Shown here: piece by piece, positions 50,324 to 56,900 of the stretch
How positions within the stretch are numbered: position 1 is the first letter of the stretch
Layout: each line of letters begins with the position of its first letter
NCBI GenBank assembly: GCA_022710975.1
Contig: JAKLGA010000004.1
Location: forward strand, 365,084 to 429,083
Direction: 5' to 3'
Length of the DNA stretch: 64,000 nucleotides
From: Myxococcota bacterium
Lineage (GTDB): Bacteria; Myxococcota; B64-G9
Notes under the pieces: generated by a model
The model's input: only the letters and a program-made list of their open reading frames with translations
The model's database searches: none
What the model was told of the DNA's origin: nothing
Program-made: the position numbers and the translations under genes

Positions 50324-51559
50324 TCACCTCACCCGGGTGGCGCAGTGCGGGCAGAAGCGTGCGGTCGCGGGCAGGCGCGCGCCGCAGCCCGTGCAGAACA
50401 CGGGTGGCTCCGGCGCCGGAGGAGGAGGCGCCGAGGGGGCGGGCTCTGAAGGCGAAGGCTCGGGGGGTGAAGGCTCGGGCGGTGAAGGCTCGGGGGGAAC
50501 TGGCGTTCGAGAGACCTGAGCGGCTGGGGGCGGCTGCCAGCGCGGCTTCCGGCTGAGCAGCAGGATGCCGACCACGATCCCCAGCACCGCCAGCCCGCCG
50601 CCGAGGCCCGCCCACAGGATCCAGCCATCCTCGGAGGAAACTTCGGGAGAGGGTTCTCTTCGAGGGAGAGGAGGGGGAGGGGCGGAGGGTTCGGGTTCGA
50701 CAGGCACAGGCCGCGCAGCCGCAGGCTGGGCTGCTTCGGCGGGCGGGCCCGCGTCCACGGCCTCGGGCTGGGCAGGCGGTTCGTCAGCGGGCGCCGGTTC
50801 GCCCCTGACGACCGGAGTCTTGCTGGGCGGGCGGGGCAGGGGGGGCTTCGGCAGCTTGTGCCCCAGGATGGCCTCGCCCGCCCCTGGATCAGCGCCCGGT
50901 ATGGCGCCTGCGTCCGGCTCCTGGCGCGCGTCTGCGACAGTCCCTGCCTCCAGCCCCTGGCCTCCATCTTCACCCTTTGAGAAATCCTCTTGCTTGGGCC
51001 GCTCACCGGCCTGCGCCGTTCCTGCGTCCGGGGCCGCGGGGCGCGGGGTCGAGGCCAGGCGGGTGTACATGCGGCGCGCGCGCCGCGTGCTGGCGCACTG
51101 GGCGCCCTGCGCGTTCTTGGCGTAGCGCGTGGTCTCGCGGTACTCGAGCCGGTCCTTGCCGTGGACCCGGAAGGAGTACAGCCCGTTCTCGTAGCTCGGC
51201 GCGTCCTCGGGGGTGCTGCAGGAGATCAGGAAGAGCGTGTCCTGCAGGGTGCGCTCCTTGGGCTTCACCGCCGGATTTGCGGTCTGGCAGTCGACGCTGG
51301 AGAAGCGTGTCCCCCCGGCGCCGCGGAACACCAGCTCGACCCCTCGGTCCTCGACCTCGAACTCGAGGCCCCGCACCCGCCGGCCCGTGGTGCGGGGCGC
51401 CTCGCCGCAGGCCGCGCTCCACTGGTCCAGGGAGACGACCACCTCCTCGTACTCCTCCCGCCAGGTACCGGACAGGTCGTCCCGCGCGCCAGCCGGGGCG
51501 CCGGGTCCGAGCGCGGCCAGGCCCAGGAGCATCGCGAGTTGGTACCTGCGCCGCGGCAT
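50324..51559 (-). CDS. Secreted/membrane protein with Pro-rich linkers and C-terminal zinc ribbon
   Basis: A 411-residue protein of unknown function. The ATG at 51559 gives MPRRRYQLAMLLGLAALG, a signal peptide ending near PAGA. A Cys-containing N-domain (about 25-165) precedes long Pro/Ala/Glu linkers, a transmembrane helix (WILWAGLGGGLAVLGIVVGILLL, about 300-325), more PPEPS repeats (15-base tandem DNA repeats at about 50452-50500) and a C-terminal zinc ribbon CTGCGARLPATARFCPHC. The zinc ribbon would be cytoplasmic if the N-domain is exported. Two GA-rich repeat copies (50636-50692; 50961-50995) fall inside the linker coding region. No family recognised. Confidence 0.65.
   Translation of the reverse strand: MPRRRYQLAMLLGLAALGPGAPAGARDDLSGTWREEYEEVVVSLDQWSAACGEAPRTTGRRVRGLEFEVEDRGVELVFRGAGGTRFSSVDCQTANPAVKPKERTLQDTLFLISCSTPEDAPSYENGLYSFRVHGKDRLEYRETTRYAKNAQGAQCASTRRARRMYTRLASTPRPAAPDAGTAQAGERPKQEDFSKGEDGGQGLEAGTVADARQEPDAGAIPGADPGAGEAILGHKLPKPPLPRPPSKTPVVRGEPAPADEPPAQPEAVDAGPPAEAAQPAAARPVPVEPEPSAPPPPLPRREPSPEVSSEDGWILWAGLGGGLAVLGIVVGILLLSRKPRWQPPPAAQVSRTPVPPEPSPPEPSPPEPSPSEPAPSAPPPPAPEPPVFCTGCGARLPATARFCPHCATRVR
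50636..50692 (+). repeat. GA-rich dispersed repeat within a linker region
   Basis: The plus strand reads GGAAACTTCGGGAGAGGGTT and then CTCTTCGAGGGAGAGGAGG, a two-part match to the GA-rich repeat. It is antisense to the gene and encodes PLPRREPSPEVSSE of the linker. Confidence 0.35.
50961..50995 (-). repeat. GA-rich dispersed repeat within a linker region
   Basis: The minus strand reads GAGGATTTCTCAAAGGGTGA and then AGATGGAGG, close to the third unit at 11882. It encodes part of the low-complexity linker (EDFSKGEDGG). Confidence 0.4.
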
Positions 51560-51614
51560 GGCGCCCACTATTGCGCTCCGGGTCGGGCGAGTCAACGCGG
51601 GCGGCCCGGACCCG

Positions 51615-51644
51615 TTGCTGGCCGGGTGGGGTCGGGGGTATGCT
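51615..51644 (+). promoter_or_regulatory. Candidate rsmI promoter, near-leaderless
   Basis: TTGCTG (51615-51620) and TATGCT (51639-51644) with an 18-base spacer. Only nine bases separate the -10 element from the ATG at 51654, and no ribosome binding site is visible, so the mRNA would have almost no leader. Confidence 0.4.
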
Positions 51645-51653
51645 GCGCGGGTC

Positions 51654-52523
51654 ATGGACGACCCCGCGCGCCCCGCGTCCCCGGTGGGCACCCTGTACCT
51701 GATCGCGACGCCGATCGGGAACCTCGAGGATCTGTCGGCCCGGGCGTTGCGGCTGCTCGGAGAGGTGGAGCTCGTCGCCGCCGAGGATACCCGCCACACC
51801 CAGAAGCTGCTCGCGGCCCACGCGCTCCACGCCCGGCTGGTGAGCTACCGGGAGCAGAACCACATCCGGGCCGCCGCGCAGCTGCTCGAGCACCTGCGCT
51901 CCGGCCGGGACGCGGCCCTGGTCTCGGACGCGGGCACGCCCGGGATCAGCGATCCGGGCCAGGCCCTGGTGGCCGAGGCGATCGCCGCCGGCGTGCGCGT
52001 GGTGCCCGTGCCCGGGCCGTGCGCGGCCGTGACGGCCCTGGCCGGAGCGGGCCTGCCGACCGACCGTTTCCTGTTCCTCGGGTTCCCGCCCCGGAGGCCG
52101 GGCGAGCTTCGCCGGGCCCTGGAGGCGCTGCGCGCGGAGCCCGGGACGCTGGTGCTGTACGAATCGCCCCAACGGCTGGCCGCCACCCTGGCCGGCCTGC
52201 GCGAGGCGCTCGGGGATCGCCCGGCCGCGGTGGCCCGGGAGCTGACCAAGCTCCACGAGAGCTTCGTGCGCGGGTCGCTGTCCGAGCTCGTCGAGCTCTT
52301 CCCTGAGCCTCCACCTGGCGAGGTGGTGATCCTGGTGGGCGGGGCCGATCCCGCCGGGCAGGAGGCCGCCGCCGGCCCGGATCCGGACGCCCTGGCCCGG
52401 CTCGTGGCCGCGCTGCGCGCCGGCCGGGCGCTGAGCTCACGGGACGTGGTCGCGCTGCTCGAGCCGCTGTTTCCGGAGAGGCGCAACGCCATCTACAAGC
52501 TGACCCTCGACCGGGAGTGCTGA
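51654..52523 (+). CDS. rsmI: 16S rRNA (cytidine-2'-O)-methyltransferase RsmI
   Basis: RsmI methylates C1402 of 16S rRNA. The 289 residues match the family: GTLYLIATPIGNLEDLSARAL at the N-terminus, EDTRHTQKLLAAH, SYREQNH, ALVSDAGTPGISDPG (SAM site), PVPGPCAAVTALAGAGLPTDRFLFLGFPPR, and REALGDRPAAVARELTKLHE near the C-terminal domain. The ATG at 51654 has no upstream ribosome binding site. Confidence 0.96.
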   Translation: MDDPARPASPVGTLYLIATPIGNLEDLSARALRLLGEVELVAAEDTRHTQKLLAAHALHARLVSYREQNHIRAAAQLLEHLRSGRDAALVSDAGTPGISDPGQALVAEAIAAGVRVVPVPGPCAAVTALAGAGLPTDRFLFLGFPPRRPGELRRALEALRAEPGTLVLYESPQRLAATLAGLREALGDRPAAVARELTKLHESFVRGSLSELVELFPEPPPGEVVILVGGADPAGQEAAAGPDPDALARLVAALRAGRALSSRDVVALLEPLFPERRNAIYKLTLDREC

Positions 52524-52641
52524 GCCCAGCGCGGGCTGGCGCGGAACTTGCTGAGCTTTCCTGGCGAAACCCTTCAACGGGGCTGACTCTTTGAAAATCC
52601 GTACCTTCCAAGCATGGTTCCTGTGAAATTATTGCGCAATG

Positions 52642-52659
52642 TGTTCACACTTGTGAACA
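52642..52659. promoter_or_regulatory. Perfect inverted repeat, candidate operator
   Basis: TGTTCACA-CT-TGTGAACA, eight-base arms with a two-base centre, in a non-coding AT-richer stretch. It has the form of a homodimeric repressor site. Confidence 0.5.
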
Positions 52660-52725
52660 ATGCCTGGGAGGTGGACTTGTCGTGCGGGAGGGATGGTGAC
52701 GCATGGACCGCCAGGCGGGGGAAGC

Positions 52726-52770
52726 AGAGGGTTTCTGGAGCGATGGCTTCAGGAACCCTCTATTTTTTTT
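52726..52770 (+). terminator. Intrinsic (Rho-independent) terminator
   Basis: A 15-base stem (AGAGGGTTTCTGGAG with CTTCAGGAACCCTCT, two weak positions), a six-base loop, then A and eight T. It is about 200 bases after rsmI and directly before the DUF374 gene; it is the only strong poly-T terminator seen in the window. Confidence 0.88.
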
Positions 52771-52813
52771 GACCACTTGACTTGGAGCCGGACCGCAGAG
52801 TGATATTCCGCAG

Positions 52814-53521
52814 ATGCCCCTCCCTGCCGAGCCCCACCCGTCAGCGAACGCGCCCCGGCATCCCTGGTGGGTCGGGTTGGCGGCCTTCCTGGTGTGGCTC
52901 GTGGCCTGGCTCCTGGTGCGGTCCCTACGCCTGCGGGTGCACGGGCTCGAGCAGATCGAACGCCTGCACGCCGCGGGCCGGCCCATCCTCTACTGTTTCT
53001 GGCACGGTCGGCAGCTCGCGCTCTTCCGCGTCAACCCCGAGCGCCCCCCCCGGCCGCCGCTGGTGGTCTTGACCTCCAGGAGCCGGGACGGCGAGGTCCA
53101 GGCGCGGGTGTGCCGGCGATTCGGGCTGCGCGTGGTGCGCGGCTCCTCCTCGCGGGGCGGGCTGGCCGGGCTGCTCGCGCTGTCGCGCGCGAGCCGGGCG
53201 GGCCATGCCCTCGGGGTGGCGGTGGATGGCCCGCGCGGTCCGGCCGGCCAGGCCAAGCCGGGCGCCCTGGCCCTGGCCAGGGCCACCGGCGCCGCGCTGG
53301 TGCCCCTCGGCGCGGGCTACCGCCACAGGCTGGAGCTCGCGCGGGCCTGGGACCGGTTCCAGATCCCGCCCCCGTTCGGGCGGGTGGAGGTGCTGTTCGG
53401 CGTGCCGATCGAGCTGGCGCCGGACGCGGACCTCGAGGCGGCCGCGGCGCGGCTGGGGCAGGCCCTGGGCGCGCTGAGCGACGAGGCGGACGCGAGGGCC
53501 CGCGGCCGGCCTTTGGTGTAG
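52814..53521 (+). CDS. DUF374-family lysophospholipid acyltransferase-like protein
   Basis: A 235-residue membrane-associated protein. An N-terminal hydrophobic helix (WWVGLAAFLVWLVAWLLV) is followed by the LPLAT-like core: ILYCFWHGRQLAL (the HG is the usual first DUF374 block), SRSRDGEVQARVCRRFGLRVVRGSSSRGG, and GVAVDGPRGPAG. The family is thought to transfer acyl groups and often sits beside KdtA-like genes, as here. Precise substrate unknown. It ends 11 bases before the kdtA-like start. Confidence 0.88.
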   Translation: MPLPAEPHPSANAPRHPWWVGLAAFLVWLVAWLLVRSLRLRVHGLEQIERLHAAGRPILYCFWHGRQLALFRVNPERPPRPPLVVLTSRSRDGEVQARVCRRFGLRVVRGSSSRGGLAGLLALSRASRAGHALGVAVDGPRGPAGQAKPGALALARATGAALVPLGAGYRHRLELARAWDRFQIPPPFGRVEVLFGVPIELAPDADLEAAAARLGQALGALSDEADARARGRPLV

Positions 53522-53532
53522 AATCCCCGGCC

Positions 53533-54825
53533 ATGTTCTGTGTGTACGCCATCCTGGTGCACCTGGCCTTCCTGCTGCTGCTGCCCATGCTGCTCCTGCA
53601 CCCGAAGCTGCGTGAAGGCTTCTGGGCACGCCTGGGGCGGCTCCCGCCGGGCTGGCCGGGTCTACCCCGCCGTCCTGTGGTCTGGGCCCACGGGGCCTCG
53701 GCCGGTGACCTGCTGGCGCTCGAGCCCATCCTGCAGGAGCTCGCCGGGCTGCGTCCCGACGCGGCCGTGCTGCTGACCACGGTGACCGACTCGGGCATGG
53801 CGGTGGCCCGCCGGGGGCTGGTGCGGGCCGACGCCGTGGGCTACCTGCCCTACGACCTGCCGTGGGCGGCCGGTCGGGTGATGCGGGCCGTACGTCCGGA
53901 CGTGCTGGTGCTCGAGTACGCCGAGGTCTGGCCGGCCCTGCTGCGCGCCGCGCGACGGGTCGGGGCGCGGGTGGTGCTCACCAACGGACGCTTCCACGAG
54001 CGCGCCCTCGGCCGTTACCGCCTGCTCTACCGCCTGATCGGCAACCCGCTCCGGCACCTGGATGCGCTGTGCATGCGGAGCGAGGAGGAGGTGGCGCACG
54101 CCGTGGCCATCGGCGCCGACCCGGCGCGCGTGCGTGCGCTCGGCAACAGCAAGTTCGACCGCTGCGCGGCCGACGCCCGAAGCGCGGAGGTGCCCCCGGC
54201 CCTGGGGGCCGCGCTGGGGCACACGCCCGAGAGCCTGTGGCTGGTGGCCGGCAGCACCCACGAGGGCGAGGAGGCCGGGCTGCTGGATCTGTTCGCCCGC
54301 CTGCGCGCCTCGCGCCCCGCGCTTCGCCTGCTCGTCGCCCCGCGCTACCTCGGCCGGGTCGGGCGCGTCCTGGCGCTCGCCCGCGAGCGCGACCTGCCGG
54401 CGGCGCGCCGCACCCTGGGGGCAGGCGCGGAGCCGGTGGTGGTGCTCGACACGCTGGGCGAGCTGGCGCAGGTCTACGCGCTGGCCGCGGTGGTGTTCGT
54501 GGGCGGCAGCCTGGTGGAGCGCGGCGGGCAGAACATCCTGGAGCCGGCCGCCCGCGGCAGGCCGGTCCTGTTCGGTCCGCACATGGAGAACTTCCAGGAC
54601 TCGGTGCAGGTGCTGCTCGGCCGGGGCGGGCTGCAGGTGCCGGACCTCGAGCAGCTCGAGCTTACGCTGGCGCGGCTGCTCGACGATCCGCAGGCCCGGG
54701 ACCGGCTCGGGGCGCTGGCCGCCGAGTCGGTGCGCGCCGTGCAGGGCGGCAGCCGGCGCATGGCCGAGGTCATCGCCGGCTTCCTGCCCGCGGCGACCGG
54801 GGCCTCCGCCGGAGGCGCGAGGTGA
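53533..54825 (+). CDS. KdtA/WaaA-like Kdo transferase, deviant active site
   Basis: A 430-residue GT30-type transferase; WaaA adds Kdo to lipid IVA. A membrane anchor (FCVYAILVHLAFLLLLPMLLL) precedes the conserved segments: VVWAHGASAGDLLAL, VLLTTVTDSG, LEYAEVWPALL, VLTNGRFHERALGRYR, AGSTHEGEE, and FVGGSLVERGGQNILEPAARGRPVLFGPHMENF. In well-studied KdtA proteins the first block ends in Glu (Glu31 in Aquifex, the proposed catalytic base); here it is Asp. The ETELWP block also reads EYAEVWP. A relative with a different sugar or altered activity is possible. -10-like TAGAAT lies eight bases before the ATG, with no ribosome binding site. It overlaps the next gene (GTGA). Confidence 0.85.
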   Translation: MFCVYAILVHLAFLLLLPMLLLHPKLREGFWARLGRLPPGWPGLPRRPVVWAHGASAGDLLALEPILQELAGLRPDAAVLLTTVTDSGMAVARRGLVRADAVGYLPYDLPWAAGRVMRAVRPDVLVLEYAEVWPALLRAARRVGARVVLTNGRFHERALGRYRLLYRLIGNPLRHLDALCMRSEEEVAHAVAIGADPARVRALGNSKFDRCAADARSAEVPPALGAALGHTPESLWLVAGSTHEGEEAGLLDLFARLRASRPALRLLVAPRYLGRVGRVLALARERDLPAARRTLGAGAEPVVVLDTLGELAQVYALAAVVFVGGSLVERGGQNILEPAARGRPVLFGPHMENFQDSVQVLLGRGGLQVPDLEQLELTLARLLDDPQARDRLGALAAESVRAVQGGSRRMAEVIAGFLPAATGASAGGAR

Positions 54826-55841
54826 CGCAGCTGCTGGTCATCCGCCTGTCATCCGTGGGCGACATCCTGCTGGCCAGCCCTGTGGCCGGGCGGCTGCGCC
54901 TGCTCCGGCCGGAGGCCCACATCACCTGGCTGGTGGACGAGGGCTACCAGGCGCTGCTCGCCCACCACCCGGCCGTGGATCGGGTGGTGGCCTATGACTA
55001 CCTCGGCCGGCACCGGGGCCCGGCCGGCCTGCGCGTCCTGTGCGCCGAGCTGGGGGCCGTGGAGGCGGTCTATGATCTGCAGCACAAGCTGCGCTCCAGC
55101 TTGGTCTGCGCCGCCTTGCGGCCGGCCGCGCGGCGCGTGCTGGTCAAGCGGCGCGGCCTGGAGGTGGTGCGCGCGCTGCTCGGCCACGACACGATCCTGA
55201 GGGGGCCGCACCAGGTCGAGCGCAACCTGTCGCTGCTGGACGGGGTGGGCGAGGCTCCCCTGCCGGTGGCCGTGGCCGATCCGGCCTCGCTGCCCGAGGC
55301 CCGCGCCTGGCGGCGGGACTTCGCCGGGGAGCGCCCCGCGGTGGGTCTGGTGGTGGGCGCGCGCCACGCCACCAAGCGCTGGCCGCGCGAGCACTGGAGC
55401 CTGCTGGCGGCCCGCTGCCTGGAGGAGGGCCTGGCCGTGGCACTGCTGGGCGGCCCGGAGGACGCGGACGACATCGAGGCGCTGCGGGCCGGGCTGGCCG
55501 GGGCGCGTCTGGGCGCCTTCCACGCCGCCGGGCTGGCCGGGTTGATGGCCCGCCTGGCGTGCCTGGACGCCCTGGTGTGCCCCGACTCGGGCCCGGCCCA
55601 CCTGGCCGCGGCGCTGGGCCGGCCGGTGGTGGCGCTGTTCGGCCCGACCTCCCCGGAGCGCTGGGCCCCGCGCGGGCCGGCCGTGGCGGTGGCGCGCCTG
55701 CCGCTCGCCTGCAGCCCGTGCAGCAACCACGGCTCGGGCGCCTGTCCGCTCGGGACCCACGAGTGCATGCGCGCGCTCGGCGTGGAGACGGTGCACGCGG
55801 AGCTGGCCGGCCTGCTGGCGCGCGAAGGGCTGGCGCCGTGA
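54822..55841 (+). CDS. GT9-family (heptosyltransferase-like) glycosyltransferase
   Basis: A 339-residue GT9 transferase that probably adds a heptose or similar sugar to the LPS inner core. The GTG at 54822 overlaps the previous stop and starts TQLLVIRLSSVGDILLASPVA, the GT9 N-terminus with the catalytic Asp. VGLVVGARHATKRWPREHWSLLA, ALLGGPEDADDI and the donor-site LVCPDSGPAHLAAALGRPVVALFGPTSPERWAP are present. The C-terminal Cys cluster (LACSPCSNHGSGACPLGTHECM) is the metal-like motif often seen in GT9 proteins. Confidence 0.92.
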   Translation: MTQLLVIRLSSVGDILLASPVAGRLRLLRPEAHITWLVDEGYQALLAHHPAVDRVVAYDYLGRHRGPAGLRVLCAELGAVEAVYDLQHKLRSSLVCAALRPAARRVLVKRRGLEVVRALLGHDTILRGPHQVERNLSLLDGVGEAPLPVAVADPASLPEARAWRRDFAGERPAVGLVVGARHATKRWPREHWSLLAARCLEEGLAVALLGGPEDADDIEALRAGLAGARLGAFHAAGLAGLMARLACLDALVCPDSGPAHLAAALGRPVVALFGPTSPERWAPRGPAVAVARLPLACSPCSNHGSGACPLGTHECMRALGVETVHAELAGLLAREGLAP

Positions 55842-56899
55842 GCCGGACCCTCGAGCGCCTGTGGTACGACCCGGCGCCCTCGGCCGCGCTGCGCGGGCTG
55901 GGCGCGGGCCTGGCGCCGCTCGCCTGGGCCTACGCCGCGGGCCTGCGCCTGAGGCCGGGGGCGCGCCCCGAGGGCGTGGGCCGGCCGGTCGTGTCCGTCG
56001 GCAACCTGGTCGCGGGCGGCAGCGGCAAGACCCCGCTGGTGATGGCCCTGGTGGATCTCCTGGAGGCGGCCGGCCTGCGCGTGGCGCTGGTCTCCCGCGG
56101 CTACGGCCGCCGCACCCGCGGGGTGCGGGTGGGGCACCTGCCGGGCGGCCGGCTGCCCACCTGGGAGGAGGTGGGCGACGAGCCCGCGCTGCTCGCGCGG
56201 CGCTGCCCCGGCGCGGCGCTGGTGGTGGGGGAGGATCGCGTGGCGGCCGCCCGCCGGGCCGTGGAAGTGGCCGCGCCGGACTTGATCGTGTGTGACGACG
56301 CCTTCCAGCACCGGGCGCTCGCCCGCGAGCTGGACCTGGTGGCGGTGCACGCCGGGCGCGGGTTCGGCAACGGCCGGCTCCTGCCGCGCGGCCCCCTGCG
56401 GGAGCCGCTCGCGGCGCTCACCCGGGCCCACGCGGTCGTGCTCACCCACCACCAGGGCACGGAGCCTCCGGCGGCCCTGGCGGCGCGCCTGGGCGTGCCG
56501 GCCGAGCTGCCCGTGGTGGGCCTCGAGCTCGAGCCGGACGGGCTGCTATCCGCCGGGGGCGGGCGCGCCGGCGTGCCCGCGGAGCCCGTGGTGGCCGGCG
56601 CCGCCATCGCCCACTTCGAGGGATTCCTGGGGAGCCTGGCCGCGCTCGGGGTGCGGGTCGCCGCCGGGCTCTCCTTCCCCGATCACCACCGGCTGGGACC
56701 CGCGGCGCTCGTCCGCCTCGAGCGCCTGGCCCGCGCCTCCGGCGCCGCCGCCGTGGTGGTCACCGAGAAGGATCTCGTCAAGCTGCCCGCCGCGGGCGAC
56801 CAGCTGCCCCTGCTCGCGCTCCGGCTGGAGGCGCGCTGGGTGGGTCCGGCCGCCCGCCGGACGGTCCTCGGCTGGCTGCTCCGGGCCGCCGGTCGGTAG
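55838..56899 (+). CDS. lpxK: Tetraacyldisaccharide 4'-kinase
   Basis: LpxK phosphorylates the 4' position of the lipid A disaccharide at the inner membrane. The GTG at 55838 overlaps the GT9 stop. An N-terminal hydrophobic segment leads to the P-loop SVGNLVAGGSGKTPLV; VSRGYGRRTRGVRVG, DEPALLARRCP, VCDDAFQHRALARELDLVAV and LPRGPLREPL are the family motifs. The 353 residues fit. Only one base separates its stop from the stop of the convergent kinase gene. Confidence 0.96.
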   Translation: MSRTLERLWYDPAPSAALRGLGAGLAPLAWAYAAGLRLRPGARPEGVGRPVVSVGNLVAGGSGKTPLVMALVDLLEAAGLRVALVSRGYGRRTRGVRVGHLPGGRLPTWEEVGDEPALLARRCPGAALVVGEDRVAAARRAVEVAAPDLIVCDDAFQHRALARELDLVAVHAGRGFGNGRLLPRGPLREPLAALTRAHAVVLTHHQGTEPPAALAARLGVPAELPVVGLELEPDGLLSAGGGRAGVPAEPVVAGAAIAHFEGFLGSLAALGVRVAAGLSFPDHHRLGPAALVRLERLARASGAAAVVVTEKDLVKLPAAGDQLPLLALRLEARWVGPAARRTVLGWLLRAAGR

Positions 56900-56900
56900 C

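Larger units (their letters stand above)
52524..52813 (+). ncRNA. Gene-free, AT-richer stretch; possible small RNA unit
   Basis: No protein-coding frame is supported in these 290 bases. It contains a strong intrinsic terminator (52726-52770), a perfect 18-base palindrome (52642-52659), a second palindrome ATTGCGCAAT (52631-52640) and a weak promoter pair TTGCGC/AACAAT with an 18-base spacer covering the large palindrome. A regulated small RNA from about 52665 to 52770 would explain all of these; otherwise it is simply the 3' region of rsmI. Confidence 0.3.
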
